Positions 57,002 through 64,000 of a stretch of 64,000 nucleotides of DNA are shown here, in pieces. The stretch comes from Streptomyces spiralis (GTDB lineage Bacteria > Actinomycetota > Actinomycetes > Streptomycetales > Streptomycetaceae), in contig NZ_BNBC01000031.1 of the NCBI RefSeq assembly GCF_014654675.1, positions 52,425 through 116,424 of the forward strand. Direction: 5' to 3'. A model generated the notes under the pieces. It searched no databases. It was not told where the DNA came from and worked only from the letters and a program-made list of their open reading frames with translations. Position numbers and translations under genes: made by a program. Position 1 is the stretch's first letter. Each line of letters starts with the position of its first letter.

Positions 57002-59332
57002 ATGACTTCCGAGAAATCGGGTCACCGAGAAGCATTGTGCGCACAGTATATCCGGGCGGGAGCGGAATTGTCAAACACCGAATTTCACGACGGTGAATTG
57101 CGGCAGGAGCAGGAATTCATCGACGGGCTGTACGTGCGCGTGGACGCCCTGCGCGGCGACACCGAGGCCTCCGTCACGGACGCGCTCGCACAGGGCGACA
57201 AGCCCATGCAGGCCAGGCTGGAGCGGGACATCCTCGTCGCCGAGCGCTCGGGGCTGCTCGCCGCGCTGAACGCCGTGGACGGCTCGCTCTGCTTCGGCCG
57301 GATCGACCTCACCGACGGAGTCAGCCACCACATCGGCCGTATCGGGCTGCGCGCCGACGACGCCGAGCGCACGCCGATCCTGATCGACTGGCGGGCCGAC
57401 GTCGCCCGGCCCTTCTACCTGGCCACCGGCCACACCCCGATGGGCCTGCGCCGCCGCCGGCACATCTCGACCGAGGGCCGCCGGGTCACCTCGCTGCACG
57501 ACGAGATCCTCGATCTCGGCGACGCCACCCGCACCGGGCACGAGGACCCGACCGGCGACGCGGTGCTGCTGGCCGCGCTCGACTCCGCGCGCACCGGCCG
57601 GATGGGCGACATCGTGCGGACCATCCAGGCCGACCAGGACCGCATCATCCGCGCGCCGCACCGTGGTGTGCTCGTGGTGGAGGGCGGCCCGGGCACCGGA
57701 AAGACCGCGGTCGCGCTGCACCGGGCCGCCTATCTGCTCTACGAGCACCGCGAGCTGCTCGCCCGGCGTGCCGTGCTGATCGTCGGCCCCAACCCCGCCT
57801 TCCTCGGCTACATCGGCGAGGTGCTGCCCTCCCTGGGCGAGACCGGCGTCCTGCTGGCGACCGTGGGCGAACTGTTCCCCGGCGTGCGGGCCAAGGCCAC
57901 CGACACGCCCGAGGCCGCCGCCGTCAAGGGCCGCGCCGACATGGCCGACGTGCTCGCCGCCGTCGTACGGGACCGGCAGGCGCTGCCCGATCCGGTGATC
58001 GCCATCGAGCACGAGCGCGAGGTGCTCATGCTCGACGACGGCCTGGTGGGCGTGGCCCGTGAACGCACCCGCGCCGCGAAGCTGCCGCACAACGTGGCGC
58101 GCGAGCACTTCGAGGGGCACATCCTCAACACGCTGACCGAGCTGTACGCGGAGCGGGTCGGCACCGACCCCTACGACGGCTCCAGCCTTCTCGACGCCTC
58201 CGACATCACCCAGATCCGCGACGAACTCGCCGAGAACCCCGAGGTGTGGGCGGCCATCGACCAGCTGTGGCCGCGGCTGAACCCGCAGCGGCTGGTCGCC
58301 GACTTCCTCGCCGACCCGGACGGGTACGTGTCCGAGGAGGACGCGGACGCCGTCCGCCGGCCGGTGACCCGGGCCTGGACCGTGGCGGACGTCCCCCTGC
58401 TCGACGAGGCCGCCGAGCTACTGGGCGAGGACGACCGGGTGGCCCGGGCCCGCGCCGAGCGGGAGCGCGAGACGCAGGTGGCGTACGCGCAGGGCGTCCT
58501 CGACGTGTCGTACGCCTCGCGGACCTACGAGTTCGAGGACAAGGAGGACGGTGACCCGGACGCTTCCGAGGTGCTGTCCGCGCACGACATCATCGACGCC
58601 GAGCGGTTCGCCGAGCGGCAGGAGGAGGCCGACCACCGCAGCGCCGCCGAGCGTGCGGCCGCCGACCGCACCTGGGCGTTCGGGCACATCATCGTCGACG
58701 AGGCGCAGGAGCTGTCGCCGATGGCGTGGCGGCTGCTGATGCGGCGCTGCCCCACCCGCTCGATGACCCTGGTCGGCGACCCGGCGCAGACCGCGGAGGC
58801 GGCCGGCGTCGGCTCCTGGGAGGGCATCCTCCAGCCGTACGTCGAGGACCGCTGGGAGCACACCCGCCTCGGCGTCAACTACCGCACCCCGGCCGAGATC
58901 ATGGACGTGGCGGCGGCCGTGGTCCGCGCGGAGAACCCCGGCTTCCGGCCGCCGAGCTCGGTGCGCTCCACGGGCGTGAGGCCCTGGGCGCGCGCCACGG
59001 ACGACCTGCCCGGCGCGGTGGAGAAGGCCGTCGCCGAACTCACCCCGGACGAGGGCCGGCTCGCCGTGATCGCACCGCGGGAGCTGCACCGCGCCCTGGC
59101 CGCCCGGCTGGACGGGGTCACGGCCGGCGCCGAGCCCGACCTGACGCACACGGTCGTCCTCCTCGACCCGCGCCAGGCCAAGGGCCTGGAGTTCGACTCG
59201 GTCCTGGTGGTCGAGCCGGGCCGTTACGGCACGAGCGATCTCTATGTGGCCCTGACGCGGGCCACGCAGCGGCTGGGCGTGGTGCACACCGGGGCGCTGC
59301 CCCCCGCCCTGGCCGCCGCGTTCACCGAGTAG
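57002..59332 (+). CDS. HelD-type RNA polymerase-associated helicase-like ATPase
   Basis: HelD proteins clear stalled RNA polymerase from DNA and in some actinomycetes confer rifampicin tolerance. The 776-residue protein has a charged N-terminal coiled-coil arm (EQEFIDGLYVRVDALR), a 1A domain with Walker A GGPGTGKTAV (K234) and a split helicase core with VDEAQELSPMAW, LVGDPAQT, VNYRTPAEIM and QAKGLEFDSV near the end. It has no helicase N-terminus of UvrD. ATG at 57002 has no good ribosome site; TATATT lies 10 bases upstream. Confidence 0.85.
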   Translation: MTSEKSGHREALCAQYIRAGAELSNTEFHDGELRQEQEFIDGLYVRVDALRGDTEASVTDALAQGDKPMQARLERDILVAERSGLLAALNAVDGSLCFGRIDLTDGVSHHIGRIGLRADDAERTPILIDWRADVARPFYLATGHTPMGLRRRRHISTEGRRVTSLHDEILDLGDATRTGHEDPTGDAVLLAALDSARTGRMGDIVRTIQADQDRIIRAPHRGVLVVEGGPGTGKTAVALHRAAYLLYEHRELLARRAVLIVGPNPAFLGYIGEVLPSLGETGVLLATVGELFPGVRAKATDTPEAAAVKGRADMADVLAAVVRDRQALPDPVIAIEHEREVLMLDDGLVGVARERTRAAKLPHNVAREHFEGHILNTLTELYAERVGTDPYDGSSLLDASDITQIRDELAENPEVWAAIDQLWPRLNPQRLVADFLADPDGYVSEEDADAVRRPVTRAWTVADVPLLDEAAELLGEDDRVARARAERERETQVAYAQGVLDVSYASRTYEFEDKEDGDPDASEVLSAHDIIDAERFAERQEEADHRSAAERAAADRTWAFGHIIVDEAQELSPMAWRLLMRRCPTRSMTLVGDPAQTAEAAGVGSWEGILQPYVEDRWEHTRLGVNYRTPAEIMDVAAAVVRAENPGFRPPSSVRSTGVRPWARATDDLPGAVEKAVAELTPDEGRLAVIAPRELHRALAARLDGVTAGAEPDLTHTVVLLDPRQAKGLEFDSVLVVEPGRYGTSDLYVALTRATQRLGVVHTGALPPALAAAFTE

Positions 59333-59386
59333 CGGTGGCCGTCCTGGCTCCGGTCGCTCCGGGGACTCCGGGAGCCCCCGGGACGC

Positions 59387-62047
59387 TCATGCCGGGCGCA
59401 GCCACACCGTCGCCAGGGGCGGCAGGGTCAGCCGGATGCTCGCCGGCCGGCCGTGCCACCCCTGGGGTTCCGGCTTGATCGGATCGGGGTGGACGACGTC
59501 GCCGCCGCCGTAGCGGGCCGCGTCCGTGTTGACCAGTTCCAGCCAGGCGGGAACGTCGTCGGGGACCCCGAGGCGGTAGTCGTGGCGGACGGCCGGGGAG
59601 AAGTTGGACACCGCCAGCAGCGGGGCGCCCTCGGCGTCGTGGCGCAGGAACGCGAACACGTTGTCGTCGGCCGCGTCCCCGACGATCCACTGGAAGCCGT
59701 CGGGGTGGACGTCCCGCGCCCACAGGGCGGGCGTCGCCCCGTAGGCGGCGTTCAGGTCGCGGACCAGGTCCAGGACGCCCCGGTGGTCGGCCGCCGCGCC
59801 GTACGACGGGTCCAGCAGCCACCAGTCGGGGCCGCGCTCCTCGGACCACTCGCTGCCCTGGGCGAACTCCTGGCCCATGAACAGCAGCTGCTTGCCCGGG
59901 TGGGCCCACATGAAGCCGAGGTAGGCGCGCAGGTTGGCGCGCTGCTGCCACCAGTCGCCGGGCATCTTCGACACCAGTGAACCCTTGCCGTGCACCACCT
60001 CGTCGTGGGAGATCGGCAGCACGTAGTTCTCGCTGTAGGCGTACACCATCGAGAAGGTCATCTCGTCGTGGTGGTACTTGCGGTGGATCGGCTCGTGACT
60101 CATGTACTGCAGCGAGTCGTGCATCCAGCCCATGTTCCACTTCAGCCCGAAACCCAGGCCGCCGAAGCCGCTCGGGCCCCGGTGGTGGGTGGCCCGGGTG
60201 ACGCCGTCCCAGGCCGTCGACTCCTCGGCCACGGTCACCACGCCCGGCACCCTGCGGTACACGGTCGCGTTCATCTCCTGCAAAAACGCCACCGCGTCCA
60301 GGTTCTCCCGGCCGCCGTACTGGTTCGGCGTCCACTGGCCCGGCTCACGCGAGTAGTCCAGGTAGAGCATGGAGGCCACCGCGTCCACGCGCAGCCCGTC
60401 GATGTGGAACTCCTCGCACCAGTACAGGGCGTTCGCGACGAGGAAGTTGCGCACCTCGCGCCGGCCGAAGTCGAACTCGAGGGTGCCCCAGTCGGGGTGC
60501 GCGGCCCGCAGCGGATCGGAGTGCTCGTACAGCGGGCGCCCGTCGAACTCGGCCAGCGCCCACTCGTCGCGCGGGAAGTGCGCCGGCACCCAGTCCATCA
60601 GCACCCCGATGCCCGCCTGGTGCAGGCGGTCCACCAGGTACTTGAAGTCGTCCGGGGTGCCCAGACGCGCGGTCGGCGCGTAGAAGCCGGTGACCTGGTA
60701 GCCCCAGGAGCCGCCGAAGGGATGCTCGGCGACCGGCATCAGTTCCACATGGGTGAAGCCCAGGTCCTTGACGTAGGCGGGCAGCTGCTCGGCCAGTTCA
60801 CGGTACGTCAGCCCGGGGCGCCAGGACGGCAGATGCACCTCGTACACGGAGAACGGCGCCTCGTGCGCGGGCCGCTGCGCACGCCGGAGAATCCACTCCC
60901 CGTCCTCCCACTCGTGGTGCGAGGCGTGCACGACGGACGAGGTGGCGGGCGGGACCTCGGTCCGGCGGGCCAGTGGGTCGGCACGCAGGGTCCTGGAGCC
61001 GTCCGGCCGGGTGATCTCGAACTTGTACAGCTCGCCTTCGCCGATCCCGGGCACGAACAGCTCCCACACACCGGTGGAGCCGAGCGAGCGCATCGGGAAC
61101 GCGGTGCCGTCCCAGAAGTTGAAGTCGCCGGCCACCCGCACACCGCGCGCGTTGGGCGCCCACACCGCGAACCGGGTACCGGCCACGCCCTGGTGGGTCG
61201 TCGGATGCGCCCCGAGCGCCTGCCACAGCTGCTCGTGCCGTCCCTCACCGATCAGATGCAGGTCCAGCTCGCCGAGCGTGGGCAGGAACCGGTAGGCGTC
61301 CTCGGTGTGCTGCACGGTCCCCGCGTACGCCACCTCCAGCCGGTACTCCGGTACGTCCGGCAGCGGCAGCAGCCCCGAGAAGAACCCCTCCCCGTCGTGC
61401 CTCAGCTCGACCTGGAGGTCCCCGGCGATGACGGCCACCCCCAGCGCGTACGGCCTGAAGGCCCGCACGGCGACCCCGCCGGGCACGGGATGCGCGCCGA
61501 GCACCGAGTGCGGGTCGTGGTGCGTGCCGCTGAGCAGCCGCTCGCGGTCGAGGATGCCGATCGCGGGGGAGACGGCCATGTCCGCCGATGCGGCCTGCCC
61601 GGCGGTCTCCGTCCCCACGGGCGGCACGGCGGCGGAGGCGACCGCCTCGGCGGGGGGCCTCTTCGCGGCGGCCTTCTTGGCGGGTGCTTTCTTCGTGGCA
61701 GCTTTCTTCGCGGGTGCCTTGGTGGCGGTGGCTTCCCCGGCAGCCGTCTTCTTCGCGGTCGTCTTCTTGGCTGCTGTCTTCTTGGCTGCCGTCTTCTGCG
61801 CGGCGGTCTTCACGGCGGTCTTCTTCACGGCGGTCTTCTTCGCCGTGGTCATCGCCGTCGCCGCGTCGGTCTTCTTCGCGGCCGCCTTCTTGGCCACGGC
61901 CTTCTTCGCGGTCGCCTTCTTCGCCGTGGTCTTCTTGGCGGCGGCCTTCTTCGTGGTGGCCTTCTTCGCGACCGCCGGCTGCTCGGCGCCGGCGGCCCCG
62001 GCCGTCTGCTTCGGGTTCGAACCGCTGGACGGGGGGCGGTCAGTCAC
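59387..62047 (-). CDS. glgB: 1,4-alpha-glucan branching enzyme with a Lys/Ala-rich N-terminal tail
   Basis: GlgB makes alpha-1,6 branches in glycogen-like glucan. The 886-residue protein starts at a GTG with GGAGG upstream. Residues about 20-140 are a tail of K/A/T repeats (KKTAVKKTAVKTAAQ-like, AAKKTTAKK), like histone H1. Then come CBM48 and a GH13 catalytic barrel with the nucleophile D555 in LRVDAVAS, acids in AEEST (E608/E609), and ISHDEV. Usual Streptomyces enzymes are nearer 740 residues. It is last of treS-pep2-glgB on this strand. Confidence 0.95.
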   Translation of the reverse strand: MTDRPPSSGSNPKQTAGAAGAEQPAVAKKATTKKAAAKKTTAKKATAKKAVAKKAAAKKTDAATAMTTAKKTAVKKTAVKTAAQKTAAKKTAAKKTTAKKTAAGEATATKAPAKKAATKKAPAKKAAAKRPPAEAVASAAVPPVGTETAGQAASADMAVSPAIGILDRERLLSGTHHDPHSVLGAHPVPGGVAVRAFRPYALGVAVIAGDLQVELRHDGEGFFSGLLPLPDVPEYRLEVAYAGTVQHTEDAYRFLPTLGELDLHLIGEGRHEQLWQALGAHPTTHQGVAGTRFAVWAPNARGVRVAGDFNFWDGTAFPMRSLGSTGVWELFVPGIGEGELYKFEITRPDGSRTLRADPLARRTEVPPATSSVVHASHHEWEDGEWILRRAQRPAHEAPFSVYEVHLPSWRPGLTYRELAEQLPAYVKDLGFTHVELMPVAEHPFGGSWGYQVTGFYAPTARLGTPDDFKYLVDRLHQAGIGVLMDWVPAHFPRDEWALAEFDGRPLYEHSDPLRAAHPDWGTLEFDFGRREVRNFLVANALYWCEEFHIDGLRVDAVASMLYLDYSREPGQWTPNQYGGRENLDAVAFLQEMNATVYRRVPGVVTVAEESTAWDGVTRATHHRGPSGFGGLGFGLKWNMGWMHDSLQYMSHEPIHRKYHHDEMTFSMVYAYSENYVLPISHDEVVHGKGSLVSKMPGDWWQQRANLRAYLGFMWAHPGKQLLFMGQEFAQGSEWSEERGPDWWLLDPSYGAAADHRGVLDLVRDLNAAYGATPALWARDVHPDGFQWIVGDAADDNVFAFLRHDAEGAPLLAVSNFSPAVRHDYRLGVPDDVPAWLELVNTDAARYGGGDVVHPDPIKPEPQGWHGRPASIRLTLPPLATVWLRPA

Positions 62048-62107
62048 GGGCGGAGCCTCCTCGGCGCAGGACAGGACAGGTCGGGTCGGTGCGTGATGAC
62101 AGAGGGA

Positions 62108-63559
62108 TCACACCGGGGCGGAGCCGGCCAGGCGGCGCACCGCGGAGAGCGGCACCGGCAGCCAGTCGGGGCGGTGCCGGGCCTCGTAGAGGACTTCGTA
62201 GATCGCCTTGTCCGTCTCGTAGGCCCGCAGCAGGACCGGGTCGGTGCGCGGGTCGCGCCCGCTGACCTCCGCGTATCCGGTGCAATAGGCGGCCCGGCAG
62301 GCCTCGGCCCACTCCGGTGCGGGCGGGCCGCCCGCCGAGTGCGCGGCGTAGTCGAAGGAACGCAGCATCCCGGCGACGTCACGCTCCACGGGCTGGGCCA
62401 TCCGCCGCTCGGCCAGCGGTTTCGCCGGCTCGCCCTCGAAGTCGATCAGCGACCACTCCCCGGCGGGCGAGCGCAGGCACTGGCCGAGGTGGAGGTCGCC
62501 GTGGATGCGCTGGGCCGTCCAGGTCTCGCCCTCGCCGGCCAGGTCGGCCAGCGCCTCGAAGGCGGAGCGCAGGGCGGGGGCGTACGGCTGGAGCGCGGGC
62601 ACCGCCTGCGCCGCCGCCTCCAGGCGCTCGGTCATGCCGTCGACCAGCGACTGGAGCTGGAGGTGGCCCAGGGTCACGGTGGGCAGTGCCCGGGCGAGCG
62701 CGGTGTGCACCTCGGCCGTGGCGCGGCCCAGCGCCCGCGCCTCGGCGCTGAAGTCCTCGCCCTTGGCCAGCTCGCGCAGCGCCAGCTCCCAGCCGTCCGA
62801 GGCGCCCTGCACGAACGGCTGGAGCACGCCCAGGACGTACGGCTCGTCGGTGCCCGCCTCGATGGTGGCCTCCGCCGTCATCCACGCCGTCGGCGGGGGG
62901 ACCCTGGGGCAGCCCTCACGGGCCAGGGCGAGCGGCAGCTCCAGGTCGGGGTTGACGCCGGGCAGGACCCGGCGCAGCAGCTTGAGAATGAACGTATCGC
63001 CATAGATGACGGACGAGTTGGACTGCTCGGCGGTCACCATGCGGGGCACCAGGTCGGGACGTATCTCGCCGCGCCGCTCGAAGCGCAGCCCGCCGATACG
63101 GGCCTGGCTGCGCAGCGCCTCCAGGATCACCTCGGCGGGCCTGGGGTCGTACAGGGCCTCGTACACCGTGCGGCCGGCGAACGGGCCCTCGTGGACGTGG
63201 CCGATCAGCGCGGGCGCCAGCCTCGGGGGGAGCGCCTCGCGCACGCCTATGAGCAGCTGGTAGCAGTCGCCGGGGTGCGGGACGTGTCCCTGCACGGCCG
63301 CGAGCGGCTGGTGGGCGCGGACCAGCAGGTGGTACAGCCCCAGCTTCCCTTCGACGGGAAGCAGCTCCGTGGCCGCGACCAGCGAGAATCCCGTGACCGG
63401 GCGCCCCTTGCCCGCGAACCAGCGCTGCCGGGGCAGCCACTCGCGCAGCAGCGGGTCCAGTGACGCGAGGAGACCGTGGCCGCTGGTGGTGACGGAGCCG
63501 CTGGTGACGGGGCTGGTGGTGACAGAGCGTGTGACGGCTTGCGACATGGCTTCCGACAT
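62108..63559 (-). CDS. pep2: Maltokinase Pep2
   Basis: Pep2 phosphorylates maltose made by TreS to maltose 1-phosphate, the donor for GlgE. The 483-residue protein, with a start chosen at the ATG at 63559 (MSEAMSQAV), has SLDPLLREWLPRQRWFAGKG, then a C-terminal aminoglycoside kinase-like lobe with HGDLHLGQ, LIDFEGEP and ERDVAGMLRSFDYAA. A start farther upstream would add 24 residues of low support. Strong hairpin between it and treS. Confidence 0.93.
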   Translation of the reverse strand: MSEAMSQAVTRSVTTSPVTSGSVTTSGHGLLASLDPLLREWLPRQRWFAGKGRPVTGFSLVAATELLPVEGKLGLYHLLVRAHQPLAAVQGHVPHPGDCYQLLIGVREALPPRLAPALIGHVHEGPFAGRTVYEALYDPRPAEVILEALRSQARIGGLRFERRGEIRPDLVPRMVTAEQSNSSVIYGDTFILKLLRRVLPGVNPDLELPLALAREGCPRVPPPTAWMTAEATIEAGTDEPYVLGVLQPFVQGASDGWELALRELAKGEDFSAEARALGRATAEVHTALARALPTVTLGHLQLQSLVDGMTERLEAAAQAVPALQPYAPALRSAFEALADLAGEGETWTAQRIHGDLHLGQCLRSPAGEWSLIDFEGEPAKPLAERRMAQPVERDVAGMLRSFDYAAHSAGGPPAPEWAEACRAAYCTGYAEVSGRDPRTDPVLLRAYETDKAIYEVLYEARHRPDWLPVPLSAVRRLAGSAPV

Positions 63560-63600
63560 GGCGTCGCGTCCAATCGCTGGTCGGTTGTGACTGACGCGTG

Positions 63601-63638
63601 CCCACAGGTGGGGCGGGGGAAACCGCCCCACCTGTGGG
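63601..63638 (-). terminator. Terminator between treS and pep2
   Basis: CCCACAGGTGGGGCGG (63601-63616) and CCGCCCCACCTGTGGG (63623-63638) form a perfect 16-bp stem with loop GGGAAA, 40 bp before the pep2 start. It may limit read-through from treS. Confidence 0.85.
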
Positions 63639-63642
63639 GGTG

Positions 63643-64000
63643 CTACGCGGTGGCGGCGTCCGTACGGAGCCGGAACCAGTAGAAGCCGTGCCCCGCCAGG
63701 GTCAGCAGGTACGGCAGCTCGCCGATGGCCGGGAAGCGCACCCCGCCGAACAGCTCGACCGGGTGCCGCTCGCGGAAAGCGCTCAGGTCCAGCTCGGTGG
63801 GCTGGGCGAAGCGCGAGAAGTTGTGCACGCAGAGCACCAGGTCGTCCTCGTACTCCCGCAGGAACGCGATGACCGCGGGGTTGGAGGACTGCAGTTCGGT
63901 GTAGGAGCCGAGTCCGAAGGCGCGGTTCTGCTTGCGGATCTCGATCATGCGGCGGGTCCAGTGCAGCAGCGAGGACGGCGAGGACATGGAGGCCTCGACG
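63643..64000 (-). CDS. treS: Trehalose synthase TreS, C-terminal part
   Basis: The frame is open to the window edge. The 119 visible residues end in the TreS C-terminal domain (MIEIRKQNRAFGLGSYTEL, ENDLVLCVHNFSRFAQP-like, then YLLTLAGHGFYWFRL). TreS interconverts trehalose and maltose and is often complexed with Pep2. The identity rests on this C-terminal domain and on pep2 and glgB next to it; the rest is outside. Confidence 0.88.
   Translation of the reverse strand, partial: VEASMSSPSSLLHWTRRMIEIRKQNRAFGLGSYTELQSSNPAVIAFLREYEDDLVLCVHNFSRFAQPTELDLSAFRERHPVELFGGVRFPAIGELPYLLTLAGHGFYWFRLRTDAATA

Noticed and set aside
61600..62010. The Lys/Ala-rich tail of glgB as a CRISPR-like or satellite repeat
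   Set aside because: Unit lengths vary and the reading frame is kept; it is a coding low-complexity tract.
59990..63463. A forward frame of about 1157 codons opposite glgB and pep2
   Set aside because: It is the antisense of two well-supported genes, and it has no motif or ribosome site.

Overview
This is a very GC-rich actinobacterial chromosome segment, almost certainly from a Streptomyces species. The evidence is the adjacent cytoskeletal genes filP and scy, isobutyryl-CoA mutase, NucS, a chitinase with the paired 12-bp operator of Streptomyces chitinase genes, many GTG starts, and a gene order that, from memory, follows the S. coelicolor core region around SCO5376 to SCO5442. I see no tRNA, rRNA, CRISPR array, insertion sequence or prophage. 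Apart from two decayed genes near the left edge, this is ordinary core chromosome, and most novelty lies in regulatory DNA and poorly described conserved families.

Left part (1-19 kb): the 5' end of a secreted chitinase with its operator, remnants of a LuxR-type regulator and a RelE toxin, an OmpR-type two-component system with two small exported proteins, cobalamin adenosyltransferase, a DrrAB-like ABC exporter divergent from a TetR gene, a 3-hydroxyacyl-CoA dehydrogenase, a STAS protein lacking the usual phospho-serine, a large membrane-anchored P-loop protein, the mismatch endonuclease NucS, an SCO5389-family protein, a luciferase-like oxidoreductase, a small zinc-site protein and two tandem paralogous ABC ATPase/permease pairs.

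Middle (19-41 kb): FilP and Scy, the coiled-coil proteins of hyphal tip growth; then methylmalonyl-CoA epimerase, acetyl-CoA acetyltransferase and MeaB, MarR, three tandem AIM24-family genes, a DUF3817/thiamine-binding pair, an ArsR/MFS pair, a second MarR/DUF3817 pair and icmA with a perfect 24-bp palindrome on its promoter. The adenosyltransferase (4.5 kb), MeaB and IcmA make a dispersed adenosylcobalamin and short-chain acyl-CoA module. A thioredoxin/TPR protein and an export/membrane trio (DUF6230, DUF6114 and a Ser/Thr-rich protein with LEA-like repeats) follow; a 650-bp leader full of inverted repeats precedes the trio.

Right part (41-64 kb): central carbon genes (pyk, pta-ackA, pfkA), a CitA/DcuS-type two-component system divergent from a C4-dicarboxylate symporter, a TetR/MFS efflux pair with three operator copies in the shared promoter, DUF2127, MerR-thioredoxin, a HelD-type RNA polymerase-associated ATPase, and the maltosyl/alpha-glucan genes treS, pep2 and glgB. 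Here glgB carries a long Lys/Ala-rich N-terminal tail.
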